DNA from: Pseudomonadales bacterium | GTDB lineage: Bacteria; Pseudomonadota; Gammaproteobacteria; Pseudomonadales; UBA7239 | NCBI GenBank assembly: GCA_020443005.1 | Contig: JAGRJA010000064.1 | Location: forward strand, 1-16,608 | DNA length: 16,608 nt | Direction: 5' to 3' | In this document: positions 1-9,218 of the stretch, in pieces | Layout: the number at the start of each line of letters is the position of its first letter | Position numbering within the stretch: position 1 is the stretch's first letter | Notes under the pieces: generated by a model | What the model was told of the DNA's origin: nothing | Databases searched by the model: none | Seen by the model: only the letters and a program-made list of their open reading frames with translations | Translations under genes and position numbers: made by a program

Positions 1-3000
1 ACGCCAGATGGTGATGAAGATGGTGACGGCTACCGCAACGAAATTGATGACTTCCCACTGAATGCCAATGCCTGGCGTGATTCCGATAACGATGCCATTG
101 CAGATCAGTATGACTGGCGTGCCTGTGATTACAGCGTTCGCGGGGGGCTTTATGGTGTTGGTAATGACGGCGATGGTGACAGGGTGCCGGACACATTGGA
201 TGTGTTTCCGTCTGATCCTTCTGAGGCAGCCGATACCGATGCAGATGGTATTGGCAACCATGCAGATGCTGATGACGACGGTGATGGTTTCAATGATGAT
301 GTAGATCTGTACCCGCTGGATGCCAATAAAGACCAGCCCATCGGTTTTGAAATGCCGATGAGTAATGTTGATACCGATGGTGATGGCCTGGTTGACAGCG
401 TAGACCCCAATATCTTTGTGGCGGGCGATGATTTCGACTCGGATGATGATGGCGTGCTCAATGCGCTCGACCCTGATGATGACAACGATGGTGTGGAAGA
501 TGCTATCGATGTATGGCCCTTCGATCCGACGCGTTCACTGGATACCGATGGTGACGGCATTGATAACATCATTGATGCTGATGATGACAATGATGGCATC
601 AGTGATGAATGGGAGTTGCTGGCCGGTTCAGACCCGCTGGTTGTCAATGTCGATACCGATGGTGACGGTATTGCCAATTATTATGAAATGAATGTTTATG
701 GGTCCAACCCCTGGGTGGCTGATACCGATGGCGATGGTATTGAGGACGGGCAAGAGGTTTTTGTTACCGGCACTTCGCCGCTGCTAGCCGATACTGATGG
801 CGATGGTGTTAATGATCCGCTTGATGTATTTCCGCTCGATGCAAGTGAAACAGAAGATGCTGATGGCGATGGGATCGGGAATAACGCCGACCCCGACGAT
901 GATAACGACGGCGAACCGGATGTGACGGATGCCTTCCCATACGATGCCGGTGAGCAGTTTGATAACGATAACGACGGCATCGGTGATAACGCAGACCCGG
1001 ATGATGACAACGATGGTGAGCCGGATGCCAGCGATGCCTTTCCTTTTGACCCTTCAGAGCAAAGTGATAGTGATAATGATGGTATTGGTGATAACGCCGA
1101 CCTGGACAATGACAATGACGGCTTCAACGATGATGTAGATCCCTTCCCCGCTGATGCGAGCAAACCAACCTATACGCCTTTGTATAGCTTGTATGGTGAC
1201 AGTGCTGGCGATGAGTTTGGCAGGTCAGTAAGTGGCGGAGGTGATGTTGATAGGGATGGTTATGCAGACCTCATTGTAGGTGCATATAAAGATGGTAATA
1301 ACGGCGCATACTCAGGTAGTGTGCGCGTTTTCAGTGGTGAGAATGGTGCCGAGCTTTATGCCTTCTATGGTGATTCTGGCGGAGATCGATTTGGCTGGGC
1401 GGTCAGTAGTGTCGGCGATGTGAATGGGGATGGCTATGATGAGCTGATCGCCGGAGCCCAGTATGACGATAATACCGGGATTAATACCGGTAGCGCCCGG
1501 GTTTTGAGCGGGTTTGACGGCAGTGTAATTTACACTTTTGACGGTGATGCGGGTAGCCGGTATTTTGGTAATTCGGTCGGTGATGCAGGTGATGTTAACG
1601 GCGACGGCTATGTTGACCTGATTGTGGGTAACTATGATGTCAGTACTCTTGGTAATTATCAGGGTGGTGCGCGTGTCTTCAGTGGCAAGGACGGTTCAGT
1701 GCTCTATGACTTGTATGGCGATTCAGCCGGGGATTATTTTGGCTGGTCGGTGAATGGCGCCGGTGATGTGAATGGCGATGGTTATGATGACCTGATTGTT
1801 GGTGCGTATCAAGATGATAATAACGGCACTGATTCAGGTAGTGCGCGCGTCTTTAGTGGCAAGGATGGCCTGATACTTTACACCTTCAATGGTGATTCTG
1901 CATCTGACCGGTTCGGCCTCTCTGTCGACGGTGCGGGCGATGTTAACGGTGACGGTTATGCCGACCTGATTGTTGGCGCGTATCAAGATGATAATAACGG
2001 TACTTCGTCAGGCAGCGCACATCTATTCAGCGGGTTCGATGGTGCAGTGCTCTATACCTTTAACGGTGATTCATTCGATGATCATTTTGGGTATTCAGTC
2101 AGTGGGGCTGGCGATGTCAATGGTGACGGTTATGCCGATCTGGTTGTAGGTGCTACCTGGGATGATAATAACGGAAGAGATTCTGGCAGCGCCCGGGTGC
2201 TCAGCGGCAAGGATGGTCTGTTGCTTGCAGTTTTTAATGGGGATGTTTACGGAGATAACCTCGGTTTCTCGGTAAGTGGTGCCGGTGATGTGAATGGTGA
2301 TGGCTATGCTGAAATCATCGTCGGTGCGCCATTTCATGACGCCAATGGCAGTTCCTCTGGTCTGGCGCGGGTGTTCTCATTGCATCCGGATTATATCGAT
2401 AGCGATAGTGATGGTGTGCGTGATCTTGATGATTTGTGGCCACTGGATGACAGCGAATGGGGTGATAATGACGGCGATGGCATCGGCGATAACGCAGATG
2501 CTGATGATGATAACGACGGTACGCCGGATACAAACGATGCCTTCCCGTTTGATCCTTCAGAACAGTTGGATACCGATGCTGACGGCATTGGCAATAATGC
2601 CGACCCGGATGATGACAATGATGCCGTAATGGATTTTGCCGATGCCTTCCCGCTGAATCCGGCAGAGTGGCTGGATTCAGATAATGATGGCATTGGTAAC
2701 AACGCCGACCCGGATGATGATAACGACGGTGTCAGTGATGTGCAGGATATCTTCCCTTATGATCCTGCCGAATGGCTCGATACCGATGGGGATGGCATTG
2801 GTAATAACGCCGATCTTGATGATGATAACGACGGCGTGCCAGATAGTGAAGATCCTTTTCCGCTGATTCCCGGTGTTGGTGATAACGATGGTGATTACCT
2901 GTTTGATGAATATGATGCAGATGATGATAACGATCTCATCCCCGATAGCCGTGATCCTCGGCCGCTGGATGTCGATTACCCCTTCGATGCCGGCTGGCTG

Positions 3001-6000
3001 AATACCTGTGTGGTTGATGATGCAACAGGCTTGCAGTGCGTCGGTGATATTTCCGAAGGGCAGGGTGCAGTTCCTGCACTGACAGGCGTTCGCCAGGTCG
3101 CCTCCGGTTTATGGCATACCTGCGCACTCAGTGACAGCGGTGTCAGTTGTTGGGGTAATGCCGAGAATGATCGTATCGCTGTGCCTTTGCTTACCAAAGT
3201 CAGAAAAATTGCTGCCAGCAAAAACAATACCTGCGCCTTGTCGACAGAAGGTGTTGTTTGTTGGGGGCCTTATAGCCAGATTAAATTTCCGCCGGTACTC
3301 GTTGAGCCGTTTGATATCAGTGTGGGTCATGACAGTGCTTGTGCCTTGCACTCTTACGATGGAAGTAGCTATTCGGTCAAATGCTGGGGTAATAATTTTG
3401 CCGGGCAATTGTCAGTGCCTGCGTTGATTGCACCGACTGCAATAGCCTCTGGCGGTGATTTTAATTGTGCTCTTCATGATGGTGGAAAAATAACCTGTTG
3501 GGGCGATATCAATACCAATCATATGCCCACCAGCTCTGGCTGGCATGGTGTTGCTGCCGGTGGTAAGCACGCCTGTGCGCTGGATGCCGACAATCGGGTG
3601 CAATGCTGGGGTGTGAATGGCTACGGCCAACGCGATGATGTGCCTGCTGGCCGCGTGCTTCGTCTATCACTGGGTTATCAGCACAGTTGTGCCCTGATGG
3701 AAACGCTGGATGTGGTGTGTTGGGGCAGGGATGACCTTGGTCAAGCCAGCTTGCCTGGCACCGTGTTTGATGCCGATGGTGATGGTGCGCCAAACAGCAA
3801 TGACCAGATGCCTTTTGATCCCGCTGAAACCGCTGACACTGATCGCGACAGAATCGGTAATAATGCCGACAAGGATGATGATAACGACCTGATTCCCGAT
3901 AGCCGTGATCCCTGGCCGGAGCAACCAACCTATCCTTTCGATACTGGCTGGTTGTCTACCTGTGTGGCAGCGGATAACGGTTTGCAGTGTGAATCGGTGG
4001 TGCCGGGGCCAGAACTGAGTGGCATCAGGCAATTGGCGCTGGGCATGAATCACGCCTGTGCGCTTGAAGACAGCGGTATCATCTGTTGGGGTGGTGGCCT
4101 TTCCGGTCAGTTCGATCCGGGTGATTTGATTGGCCCTGCCTTCTTGCAGGTACAGAAAATCAGTTCGTTGAAAAACCATGTCTGTGGCATGACTGCCGCA
4201 GGTATCTATTGCTGGGGCCAGAACGCCAATGGCCAGCTGGATTATCCTGCAGTTTCCAATCCGATAGATATCAGTGCCGGTGCCGAGCATAGCTGTGTGA
4301 TCGACGATGCCGGCGTTACATGCTGGGGGCTGAATGATAGCGGTCAACTGAATGTGCCGGTTTTACAAAACCCGACAAGGGTGGCAGCGGGTGGTACTTT
4401 CACTTGTGCGCTGGATGACGGCGGTGTCACTTGCTGGGGTGATGCAGCAGTACCCTCACCATCACTGGCTGGAACCGTGCATGAATTGGCAGCAGGCTAC
4501 CGCTTTGCCTGCGCGATTGTTGATGACCAGGTTGAGTGCTGGGGGCAGAATGGTAACGGTGCGACTGATGTACCGGCATTCAATTCACAACCTTTATCGC
4601 TCAGGCTTGGTTACCAGCATGGATGCGCATTCTCGATAGCTGATGGCCTGCTCTGCTGGGGCCGTGATGATTATGGTCAGGTCACAAACCCCAACGCCTT
4701 TATCGATACCGATGGTGATGGCGTGCAAAACCGTGACGATCTCTATCCGCTGGATGGCAGTGAGTGGGCTGACAGCGATGCGGATGGCATCCCCGATAAT
4801 GCCGACCCGGATGATGACAACGACGGCACACCCGATGTCGATGATGCGCTGCCCTTCAATCCGCTGGAAACCCGCGACACCGATCTCGACACCATCGGTA
4901 ACAACGCCGACTGGAATGATGACAACGACATGCTGGATGATGCGGTTGATCCGCAGCCATTGGTAGTGAGCTATCCCTTCGATACCGGTTGGCTGACGAC
5001 TTGTGCCAGCGATGATACGGGTGATAGCTGCTGGGGCAGTGTGTCATCCGGGCAGGATCTGATTCCTGCCTTGCCGGAGATTCGCCAGTATGCAGTCGGC
5101 CTGAACCATGCCTGCGCTCTGGCAGGAGATACCTTGCAGTGCTGGGGCACGAGCTCAAATTACAGCACCAGCCTGAGTTGTGTCTTCCCCGAAGCGGGGG
5201 GGTGCTCTTCCGAAAGCTTCGTGCATGAAACCGTCTACCAGGTGCAAAAAATCAGCAGTGCCAAAAATCATACTTGTGCACTAACACTGGATGCAGTGGC
5301 TTGCTGGGGCAACAATAATAATGGCCAGATCGATGTGCCAGTGCTTGTGAATCCTGTGGATGTCAGTGCCGGTGCAGAACATACTTGTGCGATTGATGAC
5401 AACGGTGTGGTCTGCTGGGGCCTGAACGATAACGGGCAGCTCAATGTACCTGCGCTGACTAATCCGCTGCAGGTGGTTGCCGGCGGCACCTTCAGTTGTG
5501 CGCTGGATGATAATGGCGTGACTTGCTGGGGCGATGCAGCAGTGCCTTCCCCATCATTGGGTGGCAATATTAAGGAGATTGCTGCGGGTTATCGCCATGC
5601 CTGTGCCATCGTGGATGATGCGGTTTCTTGCTGGGGAATCAATGGCAATGGCGCACTTGATGTTCCGGGCTTTACATCCACACCGCTTACCTTGCGACTG
5701 GGTTACCAGCATGGTTGCGCCTACAGTTTTCTGGATGGCATTCAGTGCTGGGGCAGAAACAGCGATGGACAGGCAGTTGCCAGTGGCTTGCAAATTACTG
5801 ACGACAGCGACAGTGATGGCGTTGTGAACAGTCAGGATGTTTTTCCCTTCGATGCAAATGAATCTGTCGATACGGACGGTGATGGCGTTGGTAATAACGC
5901 TGATACTGATGACGACAACGATGGTTTCAGTGATGTTGATGAACTCGCCTGCGGTGCTGATCCACTTGATGCGGCTTCGATTTGTCTCGCAGTTGCATCT

Positions 6001-6906
6001 ACCGGTGAAAGTGATTTCGATGGCGATCTAGATGATGATGTACTGATCCGCAATACCGCAACCGGCCATTGGACGCTGTTTGGCTTCGAATCGGGTAGTG
6101 TTAATTATCAGGGCAACTATGCCGCCTACAACAGTCTGGATTGGCAGCATGTGGCTAATCTGGATGTCGATGGTGACCTCGACAAGGATGTGTTGTTGCG
6201 CAACAGTACCAATGGCGCGTGGCGAATTTTCTACACCGATAATCGTCTGGTGAGTGGTCATGCCCAGCTCGCACTTTACAGTAACAGCAATTACGGTTTT
6301 GTTGCTGCCTTTGATGCCGATGGCGATGGCGATGAAGATATTCTGCTGCGCAACAGCTCAGACGGAAAGTATCGCCTGTTTACGCTTCAGACCGGCGCAG
6401 TGACGGGCAGCAGCAGTTTTGCCCTGTGGTCAGCCGGTAATTTCAGTCTGCTTGCTGCAGGCGATTTTGATGGCGACCTGGATGAAGACCTGTTGCTGCG
6501 CAATAGTGTGGATGGCAAGTATCGCCTGTTCACGGTCGAGGCGGGTGCTGTCGTTGCCGATGCGGCTCTGCCGCTCTATGCCTCGGCAAATTACAGCTTG
6601 CAGGTCGCCAGTGACTTCGATGGCGATGGCGACGACGATATCCTGCTGCGCAATACCGTTACCGGGGCCTGGCAGTTATTTGCAATGCAGAGTGGTGCGG
6701 TTACTGTAGTCGGTGGTATCTACCCCTATCAATCACTGGATTGGAACTTGCAGTCAGAGGGGGATTTTGATGGTGATGGTGATAGCGATTTACTGCTACG
6801 AAACAGCAATGGTAGCTGGCGACGCTTTACGCTCCAGAGCGGAGTTGTTACAGCCAATGATGCGGTGCAGGTTTACAGCGCCACGGCATGGCAATTGGCC
6901 CGCTGA
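1..6906 (+). CDS. Giant calcium-binding multi-propeller protein (TSP3, FG-GAP, RCC1 and VCBS-like repeats), 5' end outside window
   Basis: The frame is open from base 1 to the TGA at 6904, so this is the last 2301 residues of a larger protein. The GTG at 184 is an internal Val codon, not a start. Numbering from base 1, the order is: TSP3-like Asp-rich calcium loops (DTDGDGI, DPDDDNDG) at 1-388; seven FG-GAP repeats (GDVNGDGYADLIVGA) at 394-793; TSP3-like loops at 800-985; then three RCC1-like domains at 997-1253, 1315-1561 and 1661-1930, with TSP3-like linkers between and after them; and six repeats of about 49 residues (DFDGDGDDDILLRN) at 2004-2301. Such repeats are typical of secreted or surface proteins folded with calcium, and paired cysteines fit an oxidising location. 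No sortase, PEP-CTERM or other C-terminal anchor is visible. The signal peptide, if any, lies upstream. An adhesin or surface role is inference only; the repeat families are clear. Confidence 0.93.
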   Translation, partial: TPDGDEDGDGYRNEIDDFPLNANAWRDSDNDAIADQYDWRACDYSVRGGLYGVGNDGDGDRVPDTLDVFPSDPSEAADTDADGIGNHADADDDGDGFNDDVDLYPLDANKDQPIGFEMPMSNVDTDGDGLVDSVDPNIFVAGDDFDSDDDGVLNALDPDDDNDGVEDAIDVWPFDPTRSLDTDGDGIDNIIDADDDNDGISDEWELLAGSDPLVVNVDTDGDGIANYYEMNVYGSNPWVADTDGDGIEDGQEVFVTGTSPLLADTDGDGVNDPLDVFPLDASETEDADGDGIGNNADPDDDNDGEPDVTDAFPYDAGEQFDNDNDGIGDNADPDDDNDGEPDASDAFPFDPSEQSDSDNDGIGDNADLDNDNDGFNDDVDPFPADASKPTYTPLYSLYGDSAGDEFGRSVSGGGDVDRDGYADLIVGAYKDGNNGAYSGSVRVFSGENGAELYAFYGDSGGDRFGWAVSSVGDVNGDGYDELIAGAQYDDNTGINTGSARVLSGFDGSVIYTFDGDAGSRYFGNSVGDAGDVNGDGYVDLIVGNYDVSTLGNYQGGARVFSGKDGSVLYDLYGDSAGDYFGWSVNGAGDVNGDGYDDLIVGAYQDDNNGTDSGSARVFSGKDGLILYTFNGDSASDRFGLSVDGAGDVNGDGYADLIVGAYQDDNNGTSSGSAHLFSGFDGAVLYTFNGDSFDDHFGYSVSGAGDVNGDGYADLVVGATWDDNNGRDSGSARVLSGKDGLLLAVFNGDVYGDNLGFSVSGAGDVNGDGYAEIIVGAPFHDANGSSSGLARVFSLHPDYIDSDSDGVRDLDDLWPLDDSEWGDNDGDGIGDNADADDDNDGTPDTNDAFPFDPSEQLDTDADGIGNNADPDDDNDAVMDFADAFPLNPAEWLDSDNDGIGNNADPDDDNDGVSDVQDIFPYDPAEWLDTDGDGIGNNADLDDDNDGVPDSEDPFPLIPGVGDNDGDYLFDEYDADDDNDLIPDSRDPRPLDVDYPFDAGWLNTCVVDDATGLQCVGDISEGQGAVPALTGVRQVASGLWHTCALSDSGVSCWGNAENDRIAVPLLTKVRKIAASKNNTCALSTEGVVCWGPYSQIKFPPVLVEPFDISVGHDSACALHSYDGSSYSVKCWGNNFAGQLSVPALIAPTAIASGGDFNCALHDGGKITCWGDINTNHMPTSSGWHGVAAGGKHACALDADNRVQCWGVNGYGQRDDVPAGRVLRLSLGYQHSCALMETLDVVCWGRDDLGQASLPGTVFDADGDGAPNSNDQMPFDPAETADTDRDRIGNNADKDDDNDLIPDSRDPWPEQPTYPFDTGWLSTCVAADNGLQCESVVPGPELSGIRQLALGMNHACALEDSGIICWGGGLSGQFDPGDLIGPAFLQVQKISSLKNHVCGMTAAGIYCWGQNANGQLDYPAVSNPIDISAGAEHSCVIDDAGVTCWGLNDSGQLNVPVLQNPTRVAAGGTFTCALDDGGVTCWGDAAVPSPSLAGTVHELAAGYRFACAIVDDQVECWGQNGNGATDVPAFNSQPLSLRLGYQHGCAFSIADGLLCWGRDDYGQVTNPNAFIDTDGDGVQNRDDLYPLDGSEWADSDADGIPDNADPDDDNDGTPDVDDALPFNPLETRDTDLDTIGNNADWNDDNDMLDDAVDPQPLVVSYPFDTGWLTTCASDDTGDSCWGSVSSGQDLIPALPEIRQYAVGLNHACALAGDTLQCWGTSSNYSTSLSCVFPEAGGCSSESFVHETVYQVQKISSAKNHTCALTLDAVACWGNNNNGQIDVPVLVNPVDVSAGAEHTCAIDDNGVVCWGLNDNGQLNVPALTNPLQVVAGGTFSCALDDNGVTCWGDAAVPSPSLGGNIKEIAAGYRHACAIVDDAVSCWGINGNGALDVPGFTSTPLTLRLGYQHGCAYSFLDGIQCWGRNSDGQAVASGLQITDDSDSDGVVNSQDVFPFDANESVDTDGDGVGNNADTDDDNDGFSDVDELACGADPLDAASICLAVASTGESDFDGDLDDDVLIRNTATGHWTLFGFESGSVNYQGNYAAYNSLDWQHVANLDVDGDLDKDVLLRNSTNGAWRIFYTDNRLVSGHAQLALYSNSNYGFVAAFDADGDGDEDILLRNSSDGKYRLFTLQTGAVTGSSSFALWSAGNFSLLAAGDFDGDLDEDLLLRNSVDGKYRLFTVEAGAVVADAALPLYASANYSLQVASDFDGDGDDDILLRNTVTGAWQLFAMQSGAVTVVGGIYPYQSLDWNLQSEGDFDGDGDSDLLLRNSNGSWRRFTLQSGVVTANDAVQVYSATAWQLAR
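1180..2379 (+). repeat. Seven tandem FG-GAP repeats, one beta-propeller
   Basis: Seven consecutive units of about 57 residues occupy residues 394-793 of the giant protein. Each has a GDxxxDxFG entry, a GDVNGDGYxDLIVGA calcium loop and a GSARVFSGxDG exit. Seven is the blade number of integrin-alpha-type FG-GAP propellers, so this block probably forms one closed domain. The third unit departs from the others after IVG. The DNA is also repetitive, for example around GGCGATGTGAATGGCGATGG. Confidence 0.88.
2989..5790 (+). repeat. Three successive RCC1-like seven-blade modules with TSP3 linkers
   Basis: Each module opens with YPFDxGWLxTC and carries seven units of the form A-G-x-x-H-x-C-A-L then C-W-G. 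There are therefore seven cysteine pairs per module. Modules lie at 2989-3759, 3943-4683 and 4981-5790. Blade n of one module matches blade n of the others. Blade 5 is short in each, and in modules 2 and 3 it ends CWGDAAVPSPSL. This pattern indicates duplication of whole linker-plus-propeller units, with modules 2 and 3 the most alike. Module 3 has an insert in blade 2 with an extra cysteine pair (C1727 and C1735). Confidence 0.85.
6010..6903 (+). repeat. Six C-terminal VCBS/FG-GAP-like repeats
   Basis: Six units of about 49 residues, each starting with a calcium-type DFDGDGDxDxLLRN loop followed by GxWxLF and an aromatic segment such as YNSLDW. The stop codon falls exactly at the end of the sixth unit (WQLAR), so the protein finishes on a complete repeat with no added tail. 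Repeats of this form are common in large secreted proteins of aquatic bacteria. Six or seven such units could close a propeller, which is inference. Confidence 0.8.
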
Positions 6907-6942
6907 AGCGGCCTGTTGCGGTCTGGCTGTCCACACGCCACA

Positions 6943-6971
6943 TTGACTCTTGTGCCCTGACAACACAGAAT
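6943..6971 (+). promoter_or_regulatory. Candidate sigma-70 promoter for the methyltransferase gene
   Basis: TTGACT (6943-6948, 5 of 6 to consensus), a 17-base spacer and CAGAAT (6966-6971, 4 of 6). It lies just after the stop of the giant gene and would give a start point near 6978, about 15 bases before the ATG at 6993. No terminator was seen between the two genes, so read-through is also possible. Confidence 0.35.
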
Positions 6972-6992
6972 GCCGTTTCATTCACTGCTATC

Positions 6993-7703
6993 ATGACTGC
7001 CATGTTAAGACTCGATGTACCAGAACGATTTCGCCAAAACTCCCATATGGTGAGAGCGGCCGGTTACGATGAAACTGCACTCAACCTGATGGGGCTGATG
7101 GCTGAACGGCTTGGTCTTGCCGATTTCAGTCAAAGTGCGATTCTGGATGTCGGCTGCGGCACCCGCTTCAGTTCTGCCTTGCTTAACCATCGGGTTCCGG
7201 TGGGTTCTTACACCGGCGTGGATGTTAACAGCGATATCATTACTTTTCTGCAGGAAAATGCCACGCCGCTGGATGTGCGTTTTCAGTACTATCACTGGGA
7301 TGTTCGCAACAGTATGTACAATACCGATGGCGAGCCGATGCGTGAGCAGCAGGGTCTGCCGGCACCCGGGAAGTACGATGTAATCTGGCTGTTCTCCGTT
7401 TTTACCCACCTCAACCCGGAAGATGCTGCGGCCATGCTGTTTTTGTTGCGCAGGCATGTCAGTGAATCAGGAAGCCTGGTCTTTACGGTCAGACTGAACC
7501 CTGAGGTTGACCGTTTTGTTGACAGGGTGGCGAACAGGCCACTGCTGCGAGCCGTGTTTTCACCTGACTACATGCAGCAACTGATTCAGGATAACGGCTG
7601 GAAGATTGAAGGCTTTTACGAAAAAGACCCGCGGGATTTCATTCGCAGTTATTTTATCTGCAGCCCCGATTTTTCAGTCACACCGGAAAAACCTGTCTGG
7701 TAG
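6993..7703 (+). CDS. Class I SAM-dependent methyltransferase
   Basis: Predicted cytosolic enzyme of 236 residues that transfers a methyl group from S-adenosylmethionine; the acceptor is unknown. The Rossmann-fold motifs are clear: motif I LDVGCGT at 51-57, the acidic end of strand 2 in TGVDVNS (D77), a YYHWDV segment (D103) and the motif IV-like YDVIWLFSVFTHL at 128-140. The frame is open back to an ATG at 6888, but that would overlap the giant gene and add a stretch unlike a methyltransferase. ATG 6993 or ATG 7002 is more likely, and neither has a good Shine-Dalgarno, so the exact start is uncertain. It is the last plus-strand gene before the convergent ubiD, with 21 bases between stops. Family assignment is firm; small-molecule, lipid or protein methylation cannot be told apart here. 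Confidence 0.85.
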   Translation: MTAMLRLDVPERFRQNSHMVRAAGYDETALNLMGLMAERLGLADFSQSAILDVGCGTRFSSALLNHRVPVGSYTGVDVNSDIITFLQENATPLDVRFQYYHWDVRNSMYNTDGEPMREQQGLPAPGKYDVIWLFSVFTHLNPEDAAAMLFLLRRHVSESGSLVFTVRLNPEVDRFVDRVANRPLLRAVFSPDYMQQLIQDNGWKIEGFYEKDPRDFIRSYFICSPDFSVTPEKPVW

Positions 7704-7724
7704 CAAGCCGGAACAACGGTAGCG

Positions 7725-9188
7725 CTAAAGCCCCAGATCTTTCCAGATTTCATCGACACGACTTTTTACGGCTTCATCCATCTCGATAGCCCTTCCCCAT
7801 TCGCGTCGGGTTTCACCGGGCCATTTGTGGGTGGCATCCATACCGATCTTGGAGCCAAGCCCGGACACCGGTGAAGCAAAGTCGAGGTAGTCAATGGGCG
7901 TGTTTTCAATCAGTGTGCAGTCGCGGGCTGGGTCCATGCGTGTGGTCATGGCCCATATTACATCCTTCCAGTCGCGGGCATTGATATCGTCATCGGTAAC
8001 GATCACAAACTTGGTATACATGAACTGGCGCAGGAAAGACCAGACGCCCATCATCACCCGCTTGGCATGACCCGGGTACTGCTTTTTCATGGTGACAACA
8101 GCGAGGCGGTAGGAGCAGCCTTCCGGTGGCAGGTAGAAGTCACTGATTTCCGGAAATTGCTTTTGTAACAAGGGGATAAAGACTTCGTTCAAGGCAAGAC
8201 CCAGCACCGCCGGTTCGTCAGGAGGCCTGCCGGTATAGGTAGTATGATATATAGGATGTTTTCTATGTGTGATATGGGTGACAGTAAACACCGGGAAACG
8301 CTCAACCTCATTGTAGTAGCCGGTGTGGTCACCAAAGGGGCCTTCGTCGGCCATGTCGTCGGGGTGTATCACACCTTCGAGAATATATTCCGCGGTGGCA
8401 GGTACCTGTAAATCGTTGCTGATACTTTTTGCAACCGTTGTTTTTTCGCCGCGCAACAGGCCGGCAAAGCCATATTCAGAAAGGGCGTCGGGCACCGGGG
8501 TGACAGCGCCCAGCGTGGTTGCCGGGTCTGCGCCCAGCGCAACGGAGACAGGGAAGGGCTCACCCGGGTTGGTTTTGCAGAACTCCTGAAAATCAAGCGC
8601 TCCACCACGGTGGGACAACCAGCGCATGATCAGCCGGTTTTTGTCAATGCGCTGCATCCGGTAGATGCCGAGGTTTTGTCGTTCCTTGTGCGGTCCTTTG
8701 GTAATAACCAGCGGCCAGGTAATGAGTGGAGCGGCATCGCCGGGCCAGCAGGTCTGTATCGGCAGTCGGTGAAGGTCGACCGCATCGCCTTCGAGAATCA
8801 CCTCCTGGCAGGCCGGTTTGCTCACCACCTTCGGCCCCATGTTGAGCACCTGTTTCAGTACCGGGAGCTTGTCCCAGACATCTTTCAGCCCTTTGGGCGG
8901 CTCGGGCTCTTTCAGGTAGGCCAGCAGTTTGCCCACTTCACGAAGCTGGCTGACTTCTTCCTGCCCCATACCTAATGCAACACGGGTTTCGGTGCCGAAC
9001 AGGTTGGCCAGCACCGGCACATCGTGACCTTTGACATTTTCAAACAGCAGGGCGGGGCCACCGGCTTTCAGTACGCGATCGCAGATTTCAGTGATTTCAA
9101 GGGCAGGGTCGACTTCGGTGGTGATGCGTTTGAGTTCACCCCGGCTTTCCAGGGCGGAGATGAAAGCTCTCAAATCCGCATACGACAT
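7725..9188 (-). CDS. ubiD: 4-hydroxy-3-polyprenylbenzoate decarboxylase UbiD
   Basis: UbiD removes the carboxyl group of 3-polyprenyl-4-hydroxybenzoate in ubiquinone synthesis, using prenylated FMN made by UbiX. The 487-residue product has the full UbiD architecture. Residues matching the E. coli ligands as I recall them lie at a constant offset of three: N172 (metal; in NLGIYR), E238 (metal; in SEYG) and D287 (acid; in EGPFGDHTGYY). The prFMN-contact segments IYR (175-177) and RWLSHRGG (189-196) are also present. The ATG has a GAGGG Shine-Dalgarno nine bases upstream (9198-9202). It starts 30 bases after the rho stop on the same strand, so it is probably co-transcribed with rho, an order seen in other gammaproteobacteria. 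Nothing appears truncated or mutated. The ubiX partner is not in the window. Confidence 0.96.
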   Translation of the reverse strand: MSYADLRAFISALESRGELKRITTEVDPALEITEICDRVLKAGGPALLFENVKGHDVPVLANLFGTETRVALGMGQEEVSQLREVGKLLAYLKEPEPPKGLKDVWDKLPVLKQVLNMGPKVVSKPACQEVILEGDAVDLHRLPIQTCWPGDAAPLITWPLVITKGPHKERQNLGIYRMQRIDKNRLIMRWLSHRGGALDFQEFCKTNPGEPFPVSVALGADPATTLGAVTPVPDALSEYGFAGLLRGEKTTVAKSISNDLQVPATAEYILEGVIHPDDMADEGPFGDHTGYYNEVERFPVFTVTHITHRKHPIYHTTYTGRPPDEPAVLGLALNEVFIPLLQKQFPEISDFYLPPEGCSYRLAVVTMKKQYPGHAKRVMMGVWSFLRQFMYTKFVIVTDDDINARDWKDVIWAMTTRMDPARDCTLIENTPIDYLDFASPVSGLGSKIGMDATHKWPGETRREWGRAIEMDEAVKSRVDEIWKDLGL

Positions 9189-9218
9189 ATTGGCATGCCC
9201 TCAAATGTAAGTGATTAC

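Noticed and set aside
184..186. GTG as the start of the giant gene
   Set aside because: The same frame is open to base 1 with identical repeat character and there is no ribosome site before the GTG, so the gene begins outside the window.
150..1163. Long antisense frames rich in Ser and Pro (150-677 and 696-1163, minus strand)
   Set aside because: They are the complement of GAT/GAC-rich calcium-loop codons. They mirror the repeat period and lack ribosome sites or any recognisable domain.
1..2985. Short regularly spaced DNA repeats suggestive of a CRISPR or satellite array
   Set aside because: They are in frame, encode calcium-binding loops and vary mostly at codon level. There are no identical repeats with unique spacers.
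3667..4347. 226-residue minus-strand frame inside the RCC1 region
   Set aside because: It lies wholly opposite the clear RCC1 coding frame, its composition reflects the repeats, and no protein family is recognisable.
7704..7724. Terminator between the convergent methyltransferase and ubiD genes
   Set aside because: Only 21 bases, with no stem followed by a T-run.
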